64,000 nucleotides of DNA from Rhizobium sp. CCGE 510 (lineage in GTDB: Bacteria > Pseudomonadota > Alphaproteobacteria > Rhizobiales > Rhizobiaceae). The translations under genes and the position numbers were made by a program. This document shows, piece after piece, positions 26,071-35,220 of this stretch. The notes beneath the pieces were generated by a model, which saw only the letters and a list, made by a program, of their open reading frames with translations, was not told the origin of the DNA and made no database searches. Where the stretch lies: positions 124,001 through 188,000 of the forward strand of contig NZ_AEYF01000002.1 of NCBI RefSeq assembly GCF_000292525.1, given 5' to 3'. The stretch's first letter is position 1, and each line of letters starts with the position of its first letter.

Positions 26071-26696
26071 GCCCTTGGCATCTCCGCCACCGGCAGGAAG
26101 AGCATCTTTACGAAAGTGCGGAGCATCAGCACCTGCTCGGCCAGTGTGTTCGGTTCCTTCAGCGTCTTCGACAAAACGATGCCGCCTTCCAGAACGGAGG
26201 ACACCATGTCGGCGAGCTGGTCGACGTCGACGGGTTCGCGCGGCGGATAGACAGCCATGATCTCCCGCAGCATGCGGCCGAAACGGCGGCGCCAGGCAAG
26301 CACTGCGTTCCGGTTGGTCTCCTGTATCTCGCGGTCGAATAGCCGCTCGTAATAGCAGACGGTCGCCACCAAGCAGCCGGGATGGCCGTTCGGCAGGTCG
26401 GAGAGCAGTTCGGACAGCAGCTTCAGGCCGAGCAGGAAGGATTGCAGCGGATCGTCCACGAGATCACGCGCGCGGCCGAAGATCTCGTCGTAGATGCGCT
26501 CGTCGTTTTCGATGTAGCGGTTGAGCAGCGCCTTGGCGAGCTCGTTCTTGTCCCTGAAATGATAGAAGAAGCCGCTCTTGGTGATGCCGGTCTCGGCGAT
26601 CAGTTCCTCGATGGAGGTGCCGCCGAAACCCTTCTGCAAGACTGCCGCTTCGGCCACATCGAGGATGCGGGTCCGCGTTTCCTCGCCCTTTCGCAT
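26067..26696 (-). CDS. TetR/AcrR family transcriptional regulator
   Basis: 209 residues. HTH at about 10-56: RTRILDVAEAAVLQKGFGGTSIEELIAETGITKSGFFYHFRDKNEL. The C-terminal ligand domain resembles the TetR_C group found in several regulators of short-chain or thiol compounds, but no ligand can be read. A perfect 17-bp palindrome lies 8 bp upstream of its start codon, so it almost certainly represses itself. The divergent homocysteine methyltransferase gene starts 219 bp away and may be a target. Confidence 0.9.
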   Translation of the reverse strand: MRKGEETRTRILDVAEAAVLQKGFGGTSIEELIAETGITKSGFFYHFRDKNELAKALLNRYIENDERIYDEIFGRARDLVDDPLQSFLLGLKLLSELLSDLPNGHPGCLVATVCYYERLFDREIQETNRNAVLAWRRRFGRMLREIMAVYPPREPVDVDQLADMVSSVLEGGIVLSKTLKEPNTLAEQVLMLRTFVKMLFLPVAEMPRA

Positions 26697-26704
26697 GTCC
26701 CCTC

Positions 26705-26721
26705 CTGTACCGGCGGTACAG
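26705..26721. promoter_or_regulatory. Perfect palindromic operator upstream of tetR-type gene
   Basis: CTGTACCGGCGGTACAG, 7-bp perfect arms around GGC, starting 8 bp before the regulator's start codon on the minus strand. The position would block the regulator's own transcription or translation start region. Binding by the adjacent TetR-family protein is inferred. Confidence 0.65.
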
Positions 26722-26915
26722 TTTTCAGTGTTGCACGGTCGGACCTGCCGCCGCCCAGGGCAGGATCAGTTGAAGCAAGCGATTGATATCAATACGCAAA
26801 AATCAAAGCCGCCTGGAGTATACCGCAAGTCGCCTAGTTTGGCAGCCGATTAAGCGCCAGAACTTCACTCATCGACGGCAGCCGTTTCGGCTGCTGCGAG
26901 GGGGAGGCTTCAACA

Positions 26916-27863
26916 ATGGCAAAGTACAGAAGCGGTTTGCCGCAGCTCAAAGGCGGCACCTTCATTAGCGATGGCGGCATGGAAACGACGATGATCTTCC
27001 AGGAAGGCATCGATCTTCCGCATTTCGCTGCCTTCATATTGCTGGCTTCCGAAGACGGGCGCCAGCGCATGCGCAATTACTATCGCCGTTATCTCGATAT
27101 CGCCCGGCGGCACGGCACCGGCTTCGTGCTCGATACGGCGACATGGCGGGCCAATCCGGATTGGGGGCAGAAGCTCGGCTATACGAGCGAAGCCCTGAAG
27201 GCGGCAAACGAGGAAGCCGTCGACCTGCTCGTGGGTTTACGCAGCGCCTATGAGCGGCCGGAACGGCCGATCGTCATCAGCGGTGCGATCGGCCCGCGCG
27301 GCGATGGCTACAAGGCGGGCACCATGGATGCGGCCGAAGCGGAAGACTACCATGCCTTCCAGATTGCGACTTTCGCCGGCACGGAGGCGGACATGGTGGC
27401 CGCCTTCACGCTTACCAATATCGACGAGGCGATCGGCGTGGCGCGGGCAGCACAATCGCTAGGCATGCCCTCGGCCATCTCCTTTACCCTGGAGACGGAC
27501 GGCAGGCTGGTGACGGGCAGAAGCATTCAAGACGCCATCGAGACGACGGATGCGGCGACCGGCGGCGCGCCGGCCTATTACATGATCAACTGCGCCCACC
27601 CGACGCATTTCGAAGCGGCGCTCGATCTTCGAAGCACCTGGTTGAAGCGCATTTCCGGGATCCGTGCCAATGCGTCGACCATGAGCCATGAGCAACTGGA
27701 CAATAGCGAGACGCTGGATGCAGGCGATCCCGAAGATCTCGGCCGCCGCTACCGCAAGCTCATCGACCGCATGCCCGAGCTGCGCGTGCTTGGCGGCTGC
27801 TGCGGCACCGACCATCGCCATGTCGCGGCGATCTGCGAGGCATGCCTGCCGCAGGCGGCGTGA
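26916..27863 (+). CDS. Homocysteine S-methyltransferase family protein
   Basis: 315 residues from the ATG at 26916 with GGGGGAGG upstream. The TIM-barrel methyltransferase family (MmuM/BHMT N-terminal) is shown by ISDGGMETTMIF at the start and the three zinc cysteines: Cys226 in MINCAHPTH and Cys295-Cys296 in LGGCCGTDHRHV. It transfers a methyl group, usually from S-methylmethionine or a betaine, to homocysteine. The methyl donor is not evident. Possible control by the divergent TetR regulator. Confidence 0.88.
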   Translation: MAKYRSGLPQLKGGTFISDGGMETTMIFQEGIDLPHFAAFILLASEDGRQRMRNYYRRYLDIARRHGTGFVLDTATWRANPDWGQKLGYTSEALKAANEEAVDLLVGLRSAYERPERPIVISGAIGPRGDGYKAGTMDAAEAEDYHAFQIATFAGTEADMVAAFTLTNIDEAIGVARAAQSLGMPSAISFTLETDGRLVTGRSIQDAIETTDAATGGAPAYYMINCAHPTHFEAALDLRSTWLKRISGIRANASTMSHEQLDNSETLDAGDPEDLGRRYRKLIDRMPELRVLGGCCGTDHRHVAAICEACLPQAA

Positions 27864-28129
27864 CGACCTGAGAGGCGGAGAGAATGGCGATAGGGGGCCC
27901 GATGATGCGTGAGCACCGCTGGCACGATCTGTGGCTTGTAATCACGGGACGGCAGAGGCGCACTGAGCCTGGGCCGTGGAGGTGGCGCTGCGGGATAGTG
28001 ATCTCGCCTTCGGGGGATTTGACGGTCAGATCGCCTATGGGCTCAAGGGTCGGTCCTTGGGGGCGAGCATCTGCGGGAGCCGGTCGATTTCTGACGCCTT
28101 CGTCGTCCCCAGCAAGGGCGTGCCGGGGC
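27864..28129. other. Intergenic, no gene recognised
   Basis: About 266 bp after the methyltransferase. An open frame starting at 27884 (MAIGGPMMREHRWHDLW) runs through this stretch and into the palindromic repeat, so I do not treat it as a gene. No terminator hairpin with a T-run is evident. Confidence 0.5.
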
Positions 28130-28305
28130 CGCCCCCCTCTGCCCTACCGGGCATCTCCCCCACAGGTGGGGAGATCACAAGTGGCTTGGACTTCGTGCCC
28201 CTCTACCGTTTCGCCATGCTGGACGCTCATTGTTTCGGGAAGCCGGTGCGCCCAGCCAATCTCCCCACCTGTGGGGGAGATGCCCGGCAGGGCAGAGGGG
28301 GGCTG
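28130..28305. repeat. Palindromic intergenic repeat pair (family B)
   Basis: Left copy about 28130-28176 and right inverted copy about 28251-28305, with cores ATCTCCCC-CACAGGTGGGGAGAT and its mirror. The central part shares GTTTCGGGAAGCCGG-type sequence with the element at 25287-25453, showing that the whole pair is one mobile unit. It lies between the methyltransferase and the MFS gene. Confidence 0.85.
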
Positions 28306-28319
28306 ACGGGGCACAAGGC

Positions 28320-29762
28320 CTACGTGCCTTTCGTCCTTTTCGCCCTATAGCCGCTGATCTCCTCGCCGGCGGTCTTGGAGAAGCGCAGGTTCCAGAAGGT
28401 GGCGGTGATCGAAATGATCGTGACGACGATAAAGGCGGTCGAGAAATCGCCAAGTGCCGGCGTTTCAGCCCCGCTAAAGGCCATGGAACCGTGCAGCGCC
28501 AAGGCCCCGATGCAGATGCCGAGCGACAGCATCAGTTGCTGGAATGTGGTGTAGAAGCTGGTGGCCGAACTCATCCGTTCCTTGTCGATCTCGTCATAGG
28601 CGATGGTGTTATAGGCGGTGAACTGGAACGACAGGAAGAAGGCGCTGAGGATCAGGACGAGGAAGATCAGCGGCATCGGCCAATCCGGCCGGAAGGCGGC
28701 GCAGAGGCCATAGCCGACCGTGCCGAAGATGCCGTTGAGGACCAGGCTTCGGCGGAAGCCCAGCCGGCGGAAGACAAACTTCGCCATCGGCTTCATGGCG
28801 AGCGCGCCAAGCGCTGTGGCGATGACGATCTGGCCGGCCGCAGCGGCGGACAGGCCGAAGCCGATCTGGAAGAGCAGCGGCAGCAGAAAGGGCTGCGCCC
28901 CTTGCGTGATGCGCGTCAGCGATCCGGCGATCACCGAGGTGCCGAAGCTCGGGACTTTCATCAGCGAGAAATCCATGATCGGCGACGGGTGCTTGCGAGC
29001 GTGCCGGAGATAGGCGATGCCGAAGAGCAGGCCGAGGGCGATCAGAAAGATCGAGAAGGCGCCCTCGCCTTCATGGCTGGACATTTCGAAGCCGAAGAGC
29101 AGCGAACCGAGCGAGATGCCGGAAAGGACGAAGCCGAGCGTATCGAAGGGGCCGCTCGCCTTGCCCTTCACCTCGTCGATGTAGATCGACACGAAGATCA
29201 TGCCGATGATGCCGATCGGCACGTTGATGTAGAAGATCCAGCGCCAGTCGAGATAGGTGACGAAGAAGCCGCCGAGCGGCGGGCCGACGATCGGGCCGAT
29301 CAGGGCCGGCACCAGCAGCCAGGACATGGCGCTGACCATATCCTTGCGGTCGACGCTGCGCATCAGCACCAGCCGCCCGACCGGCATCATCATCGCCCCG
29401 CCTATGCCCTGCAGCAGCCGCGCCAGCACCAGGAATGACAGCGTCGGCGCCAGCGCGCAGAGGATCGAGCCGATCACGAAGACGGATATGGCCGCGCGGA
29501 AGACGGTGCGGGAGCCGAAACGGTCGGCCATCCGGCCGCTGGCCGGAATGAAGATCGCCAGACTCAAGAGATAGGAGGTCAGGGCGATCGACATGGCCGG
29601 CGCGCTGACGCTGAAATCGCGCGCCATGGTCGGCAGCGCCGTCGCCAGCACGGTCGCGTCGATATTTTCCATCAGCATCGCACTCGCGACAATCATCGCG
29701 ATCACCCGGAAATTGGGCGCGGCGCGCCGAACCATCGGCGCCTGGTAGATCTGATCCGACAT
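28320..29762 (-). CDS. MFS transporter, DHA2 (EmrB/QacA) drug-efflux type
   Basis: 480 residues, 14 predicted membrane spans. DHA2 features are clear: ENIDATVLATALPTMARDF in span 1, GRMADRFGSRTVF loop A motif, LLQGIGGAMMMPVGRLVL, and PALIGPIVGPPLGGFFVTYLDWRWIFYINVPIG motif C. It is a proton-driven exporter of unknown substrate in the inner membrane. No membrane fusion partner is adjacent. Its promoter region (29763-30017) is shared with selO. Confidence 0.9.
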   Translation of the reverse strand: MSDQIYQAPMVRRAAPNFRVIAMIVASAMLMENIDATVLATALPTMARDFSVSAPAMSIALTSYLLSLAIFIPASGRMADRFGSRTVFRAAISVFVIGSILCALAPTLSFLVLARLLQGIGGAMMMPVGRLVLMRSVDRKDMVSAMSWLLVPALIGPIVGPPLGGFFVTYLDWRWIFYINVPIGIIGMIFVSIYIDEVKGKASGPFDTLGFVLSGISLGSLLFGFEMSSHEGEGAFSIFLIALGLLFGIAYLRHARKHPSPIMDFSLMKVPSFGTSVIAGSLTRITQGAQPFLLPLLFQIGFGLSAAAAGQIVIATALGALAMKPMAKFVFRRLGFRRSLVLNGIFGTVGYGLCAAFRPDWPMPLIFLVLILSAFFLSFQFTAYNTIAYDEIDKERMSSATSFYTTFQQLMLSLGICIGALALHGSMAFSGAETPALGDFSTAFIVVTIISITATFWNLRFSKTAGEEISGYRAKRTKGT

Positions 29763-30017
29763 CGTCCGGATTAACTCGCGGTGGCGCGGCGGAGCACAAG
29801 AGGCAGCAAGGCCGCGGGAATGACATGGCGCAAGGCCAGGGGAGACGATTTGCTATACGCCTGCGATCATGGCGGCGCTATGTCGTTTATGGCAAAGCAG
29901 CTTTGACGAGAGGTAAAGGCAGATCACGATTCCTTGCATCGGACGGAGCTTCGTGAAGGTCATTCACTCCGACCAATCCGGCTTGCGCCGCGGGCGCCCC
30001 GGCCCTACCTATGAACC

Positions 30018-31520
30018 ATGACCTCCACTCTGCAGAAAAACCGGGCCGGCGCGGCCTTTGCCTTTGACAACAGCTATGTCGGCCTGCCCGAGCGCTTCTT
30101 TGCGGCGCAGACGCCGACTTCGGTGGCGGAGCCCTGGCTGATCAAGCTCAACGAACCGCTGGCCGCCGAGCTTGGGCTCGACGTCGAGGCGCTTCGCCGC
30201 GACGGTGCGGCGATCTTTTCCGGAAATCTTGTTCCCGAAGGCGCCGAACCGCTGGCCATGGCCTATGCCGGCCATCAGTTCGGCGGCTTCTCGCCGCAGC
30301 TCGGCGACGGCCGGGCGATCCTGCTCGGCGAGGTGATCGACCGCAGCGGCAGGCGCTTCGATATTCAGCTGAAGGGTGCCGGACCAACGCCTTTTTCGCG
30401 CCGCGGCGATGGGCGGGCGGCAATCGGGCCGGTGATGCGCGAATATATCATCAGCGAAGCGATGTTTGCGCTCGGCGTTCCTGCCACGCGGGCGTTGGCG
30501 GCGGTGACCACAGGCGAGCCGGTCTACCGCGAAGAGGTTTTGCCGGGCGCGGTCTTCACCCGCGTCGCGGCAAGCCATATCCGCGTCGGCACCTTCCAGT
30601 ATTTCGCAGCCAGGGGCGATACCGACGGCGTGCGGGCGCTGGCAGACTATGTGATCGACCGGCACTATCCCGCGCTGAAAGCGGCCGACAATCCCTACCT
30701 TGCGCTGTTTTCGGCGGTCTCGGAACGGCAGGCGGCGCTGATCGCCCGCTGGCTGCATGTCGGTTTCATCCATGGCGTGATGAACACCGACAATATGACC
30801 GTCTCCGGCGAGACGATCGATTTCGGTCCCTGCGCCTTCATGGATGCCTACGATCCCGCCACCGTCTTCTCGTCGATCGACCAGCAGGGGCGCTATGCCT
30901 ATGCCAACCAACCGGGCATCGGCCAATGGAACCTCGCAAGGCTCGGCGAAACGCTGCTGCCGCTGATCGACGAAGAGCCCGACGGCGCAGTCGACAAGGC
31001 GAACGCGGTGATCCGGGCCTATGGCGAACGGTTCCAGGCGCATTGGCTGGCCGGCATGCGAGACAAGATCGGCCTTGCCGGCGAAGAGGACGGCGACCTC
31101 GACCTGGTGCAGGCGCTGCTCTCGCTGATGCAGGCGCAGGACGCCGATTTCACCCTGACCTTCCGCCGGCTGTCTGATCTTGCCGGCGACGAGACCGCGA
31201 AGCCTACCTTTGCCGCGAGTTTCCGCGAACCGGAGGCCTGCGGCACCTGGCTCACGCAGTGGCGCGAGAGACTGTCACGCGATCCGCAGACGGGGGCTGA
31301 GCGCGCGACCGCCATGCGCAGCGTCAATCCGGCCTTCATTCCGCGCAATCACCGGGTCGAACAGGCGATCGAGGCCGCGGTCGAGAATGGCGATTTCTCG
31401 CTGTTCGAGGCGCTGCTGAGCGTGCTTTCCAAACCCTATGAGGACCAGCCGGGTTTTGCCGCCTATCGGGAACCTCCGCAGCCGAGCGAACGGGTGCTTG
31501 CGACCTTTTGCGGGACGTGA
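30018..31520 (+). CDS. selO: SelO (YdiU/UPF0061) protein AMPylator
   Basis: 500 residues from the ATG at 30018, standard length. SelO is a pseudokinase-fold enzyme that transfers AMP to Ser/Thr/Tyr of target proteins and is involved in redox stress responses. Family motifs are all present: AMAYAGHQFGGFSPQLGDGRA, DIQLKGAGPTPFSRRGDGRAA-type stretch, REYIISEAM, HVGFIHGVMNTDNM and DFGPCAFMDAYDP. The usual bacterial C-terminus is retained. It is monocistronic as far as can be seen. Confidence 0.95.
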   Translation: MTSTLQKNRAGAAFAFDNSYVGLPERFFAAQTPTSVAEPWLIKLNEPLAAELGLDVEALRRDGAAIFSGNLVPEGAEPLAMAYAGHQFGGFSPQLGDGRAILLGEVIDRSGRRFDIQLKGAGPTPFSRRGDGRAAIGPVMREYIISEAMFALGVPATRALAAVTTGEPVYREEVLPGAVFTRVAASHIRVGTFQYFAARGDTDGVRALADYVIDRHYPALKAADNPYLALFSAVSERQAALIARWLHVGFIHGVMNTDNMTVSGETIDFGPCAFMDAYDPATVFSSIDQQGRYAYANQPGIGQWNLARLGETLLPLIDEEPDGAVDKANAVIRAYGERFQAHWLAGMRDKIGLAGEEDGDLDLVQALLSLMQAQDADFTLTFRRLSDLAGDETAKPTFAASFREPEACGTWLTQWRERLSRDPQTGAERATAMRSVNPAFIPRNHRVEQAIEAAVENGDFSLFEALLSVLSKPYEDQPGFAAYREPPQPSERVLATFCGT

Positions 31521-31705
31521 GCGCGGCTTTGCCGTTTGGCTGCGGCAATCAAGGGATCGACGGCCCGGCACAATGCAACCCTACCGTGACACCAGCCTGC
31601 GGCAAATATGGCCGTTGAAAGGCATCTCCTTCGCGCTATCTGCCTGATCGGCGGGAGTTTTCCGCCGATCCTCCACCCCGGCTAAATCAAGCGGGAGACA
31701 GCCTT

Positions 31706-34045
31706 ATGGCGATCGTCATCACCTCCATCTTCTTCATCATCATCGGGCTTACCCTCGGGGGCGGCGGGCTATGGCTCGTCACGCTCGGTGGCAGCATGTT
31801 CTATCTGTTCGCCGGCTTGATGTTCCTGATCACCGCCGGGCTGCTGTTGATGCGCAAGGCGGTGGCGCTCTGGGTCTATGCGGTGCTGGTCGTCGCGGCA
31901 CTGGCCTGGGCGATCTGGGAGGTGGGTTTCGACTGGTGGCAGCTCGGCCCGCGCGGCGGCATGATCATCCTGCTCGGGCTTTGGCTGCTGACGCCGTGGA
32001 TCCGCCGGCCGCTCGGCTTTCGCAGCCCGACGGGCATCACCTACGGCGCAAACCCGTGGCCGCTCGCCGTGCCTGTTCTTCTGGCCATCCTCGTCGCCCT
32101 CTATTCGATGACCACAGACCCGCACGATCTTGCCGGCGAACTGCCTAGGGATGAGGTCGCCGCCAACCCCGCCTTCGGCGGCAGCGTCCCCGACGGCGAA
32201 TGGCATCAGTACGGTCGCACGCCCTTCGGCCAGCGCTATTCGCCGCTCGACCAGATCACCGCCGAAAACGTCTCCACCCTCAAGGAGGCGTGGCGATACC
32301 AGACCGGCGACGTCAAACGCCCGGACGATGTCGGCGAGACGACCTATCAGGTGACGCCGCTCAAGGTGAAGGACACGCTCTATCTGTGCACGCCGCATAA
32401 CTGGGCGATCGCGCTCGACGCCAAGACCGGCAAGGAGAAATGGAAATACGACGCCAATTCCGGGATGAACCCGGACCGCCAGCATCAGACCTGCCGCGGC
32501 GTCACCTACTATGCCGATCCCAATGTGGCCGCCGGCCAGCCCTGCGCTGAGCGCGTCTACCTGCCGACCTCCGATGCCCGGCTGATTGCGCTCGACGCGG
32601 CGGACGGCAAGGTCTGCACCAGTTTTGCCGACCAGGGCGTGCTGCATCTGGAAACCGGCATGCGCTACAACCCGGCGGGCTATTATTATTCCACCTCGCC
32701 TCCAGTCGCCGTGGCGGGCAAGATCATCGTCGGCGGGGCGGTGAACGACAATTATTCGACCGAGGAGCAATCCGGCGTCATCCGCGCCTTCGACATCAAT
32801 ACCGGCGCGTTGCTCTGGAACTGGGATTCCGGCAATCCGGACGTGACGACGCCGCTCGCCGAAGGCCAGACCTACACGACCAATTCGCCGAACAGCTGGT
32901 CGGTCTTCAGCGTCGACGAGGCGCTCGGCATGGTCTACATCCCGCTCGGCAACCAAGTGCCCGATCAGATCGGCATCAACCGCAGCGACAATGTCGAGAA
33001 GTTCTCCTCCTCGATCGTCGCGCTGGATATCGCCACCGGCCAAATGCGCTGGGTGCGCCAGACGGTGCATCATGATCTCTGGGACATGGACGTGCCGGCC
33101 CAGCCGGCGCTGATCGACCTGACGAAGCCGGACGGCACTGTGGTTCCGGCTCTCGTTGGCCCGACCAAGCAAGGTGATCTCTATGTGCTCGACCGGCGCA
33201 GCGGTGAGCCGATCATCCCGGTCAAGGAGATCCCGGCGCCTGATGGTGCGGTCTCCGGCGACCACACCTCGCCGACGCAGCCGATCTCCGATCTCACCTT
33301 CTCGCCCGACCCGCTCAAGGAAAAGGACATGTGGGGCGTGTCGCTATTCGACCAGCTCGCCTGCCGCATCGACTTCCATCGTTATCGCTACGAGGGCCGC
33401 TACACCCCGCCTTCGCTCGAGGGCACGATCGTCTATCCCGGCAATTTCGGCACCTTCAACTGGGGCTCGGTCGCGGTCGATCCGGAGCGGCAGATCATGT
33501 TCGGCATGCCGACCTATCTCGCCTTCACCTCGCGCCTGGTGCCGGCCGCCGACATTCCGCCGCGGGGTCAGGACGAGAAGGGCAGCGAACAGGGGCTCAA
33601 CCGCAATGACGGCGCGCCCTACGGCGTCTTCATGGGCCCGTTCCTCGGGCTGATGAAGATCCCCTGCCAGGCGCCGCCATGGGGCTATGTCGCCGGCGTC
33701 GACCTGCGCACCGGCAAGATCGCCTACATGCACAAGAACGGCACCGTACACGACATGACGCCGCTGCCCCTGCCCTTCAAGGTCGGCGTGCCCGGCATCG
33801 GCGGGCCGATGCTGACCAAGGGCGGCGTCGCCTTCCTCGGGGCTGCGGTCGACAACTATCTGCGCGCCTATGACGTGACCAACGGCCGGGAGCTCTGGCA
33901 GGCCCGGCTTCCGGCCGGCGGCCAGGCGACGCCGATGACCTATGCGACTGAGGACAACAAACAATATGTCGTCATGGTCGCCGGCGGCCACGGCTCGGTC
34001 GGCACCAAGCCCGGCGATTATGTGATTGCTTATACGCTGCCGTGA
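31706..34045 (+). CDS. gcd: Membrane-bound PQQ-dependent glucose dehydrogenase
   Basis: 779 residues from the ATG at 31706 with GCGGGAGA upstream. About five N-terminal membrane spans (1-145) anchor the protein; the rest is an eight-bladed PQQ propeller in the periplasm beginning with DGEWHQYGRTPFGQRYSPLDQI. Recognisable family stretches are KWKYDANSGMN, TCRGVTYY and VHHDLWDMDVPAQPAL (near residue 454). It oxidises glucose to gluconate and passes electrons to ubiquinone. It needs PQQ; no pqq genes are in the window. Gluconate production underlies phosphate solubilisation in rhizobia (family knowledge). Members for quinate/shikimate are close alternatives. Confidence 0.93.
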   Translation: MAIVITSIFFIIIGLTLGGGGLWLVTLGGSMFYLFAGLMFLITAGLLLMRKAVALWVYAVLVVAALAWAIWEVGFDWWQLGPRGGMIILLGLWLLTPWIRRPLGFRSPTGITYGANPWPLAVPVLLAILVALYSMTTDPHDLAGELPRDEVAANPAFGGSVPDGEWHQYGRTPFGQRYSPLDQITAENVSTLKEAWRYQTGDVKRPDDVGETTYQVTPLKVKDTLYLCTPHNWAIALDAKTGKEKWKYDANSGMNPDRQHQTCRGVTYYADPNVAAGQPCAERVYLPTSDARLIALDAADGKVCTSFADQGVLHLETGMRYNPAGYYYSTSPPVAVAGKIIVGGAVNDNYSTEEQSGVIRAFDINTGALLWNWDSGNPDVTTPLAEGQTYTTNSPNSWSVFSVDEALGMVYIPLGNQVPDQIGINRSDNVEKFSSSIVALDIATGQMRWVRQTVHHDLWDMDVPAQPALIDLTKPDGTVVPALVGPTKQGDLYVLDRRSGEPIIPVKEIPAPDGAVSGDHTSPTQPISDLTFSPDPLKEKDMWGVSLFDQLACRIDFHRYRYEGRYTPPSLEGTIVYPGNFGTFNWGSVAVDPERQIMFGMPTYLAFTSRLVPAADIPPRGQDEKGSEQGLNRNDGAPYGVFMGPFLGLMKIPCQAPPWGYVAGVDLRTGKIAYMHKNGTVHDMTPLPLPFKVGVPGIGGPMLTKGGVAFLGAAVDNYLRAYDVTNGRELWQARLPAGGQATPMTYATEDNKQYVVMVAGGHGSVGTKPGDYVIAYTLP

Positions 34046-34090
34046 TGGGGAGGCGCGCTTCCCGGGGATACTCAGCGAAGAGATCGCCGC

Positions 34091-34235
34091 CTGCCCCTCA
34101 TCCGGCTGCCGCCACCTTCTCCCCGTAAACGGGGCGAAGGGATATGCCGCGACCTCTCTGTCCTTCGCCAACGTCTCGCTGGGCACGTCCCCTCTCCCCG
34201 TTTTTTACGGGGAGAGGGTTAGGGTGAGGGGCAGC
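34091..34235. repeat. RIME-like intergenic mosaic repeat (family A)
   Basis: About 145 bp with a first hairpin (CTTCTCCCCG-taaa-CGGGGCGAAGG), a spacer with GGGCACGTCC, and a second hairpin (CCTCTCCCCG...CGGGGAGAGG) ending TTAGGGTGAGGGGCAGCC. Almost identical in plan to 44050-44194. It lies between gcd and the convergent beta-lactamase. Confidence 0.9.
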
Positions 34236-34288
34236 CATCGGCGCGAGAACCGGACAGCTTGCGATCATGCCCTTCGCATTCCCCCAAT

Positions 34289-35179
34289 TCAAACCATCTC
34301 GGCGATCATCCGCCCAACCTCGGCAAAGACCGGATTGAGTTCCTTCACCGGCGCGGTCGCCTCGGCGATATAGACGGCGGCGACGATCGGGCCGCGGTTG
34401 GGCGGCCAGATGACGGCGATGTCGCCGAGGGAGCCGTTTGGGCCGGTGCCGGTTTTGTCGCCGACCTTCCAATCCTTAGGCAGGCCGGCCCTGAGCCGCT
34501 CGCCGCCGGTGGTGCTGGCCACCAGCCAGGCGATCAACCTGTCTGAGGAGGCCTCGGTGAGGATCGAACCGAGCGTCAGGTTGCCGAGCGTGTCGAGCAT
34601 CGCATCCGGTGTCGTCGTGTCGCGCGGATCGTCCTTCCGGCCCTCGTTCAGCGTCGGTTCGGTGCGGTCGAGACGCGTCGTGCCGTCGCCGATCGAGCGC
34701 AGCCAGTCGGTTAATGCAGCCGGACCGCCAAAACTTTCGAGCAGCAGGTTGCCGGCGGTATTGTCGCTGACGGTCACCGCCGCCGCGCAGAGTTCGGCAA
34801 TGGTCATGCCATCGGTGCCGGCGTGTTTTTCGCTGAGCGGCGAATAGTCGACCAGCTTTTCCTTTCCATAGGTCACCCGGCGGTCGAGACTTTCCTCGCC
34901 CTTGTCGGCACGGGCGAGCACGAAGCCGGCGGCTAGCGCCTTGAAGGTGCTGCACATCGGAAAGGCTTCGCTGCCGCGATAGTTGAAGGAAATGCTCGTC
35001 TCAGTGTCGAGCACCGAGACGCCAAGACGGCCGCCGGTGCGTTTTTCCAGCGCGGCAAGGCGGCGCTGGATGTTGTCGTTGTCTTCCTCACTCGTCTCTT
35101 GGGCTCTGACGGGAAGCGTTAGCGCAGGCAGGCACAAAGCCGAGCCTATCAGCATACGGCGGGTAAGACTGAGATCCAT
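34289..35179 (-). CDS. bla: Class A beta-lactamase with Tat-type signal
   Basis: 296 residues from the ATG at 35179 with CGGAGGA upstream. Residues 1-26 contain TRRMLIGSALCLPALTLPVRA, a twin-arginine signal. All class A serine beta-lactamase motifs are present: Ser77-x-x-Lys80 (CSTFK), SDN at 138-140, Glu174 in EPTLNE, and KTG at 242-244. The residue before the nucleophile is Cys76 but the KTGTGPNG loop lacks the partner cysteine of carbapenemases. It probably hydrolyses penicillins in the periplasm and is a chromosomal enzyme. No ampR-like regulator is adjacent. A 20-bp direct-repeat array lies upstream. Confidence 0.93.
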   Translation of the reverse strand: MDLSLTRRMLIGSALCLPALTLPVRAQETSEEDNDNIQRRLAALEKRTGGRLGVSVLDTETSISFNYRGSEAFPMCSTFKALAAGFVLARADKGEESLDRRVTYGKEKLVDYSPLSEKHAGTDGMTIAELCAAAVTVSDNTAGNLLLESFGGPAALTDWLRSIGDGTTRLDRTEPTLNEGRKDDPRDTTTPDAMLDTLGNLTLGSILTEASSDRLIAWLVASTTGGERLRAGLPKDWKVGDKTGTGPNGSLGDIAVIWPPNRGPIVAAVYIAEATAPVKELNPVFAEVGRMIAEMV

Positions 35180-35220
35180 GATTCCTCCGGCGGTGAGGAA
35201 GACAGAGCTAAGGGGCGATT

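Noticed and set aside
27884-28306. A 140-codon plus-strand open frame after the homocysteine methyltransferase
   Set aside because: Its second half is entirely family-B repeat sequence, and no domain or good ribosome binding site is seen.
28230-29438. A 402-codon plus-strand open frame antisense to the MFS transporter
   Set aside because: Composition is Glu/Arg/Asp/Gln-rich shadow sequence starting inside a family-B repeat; the minus-strand protein has clear membrane spans and family motifs.
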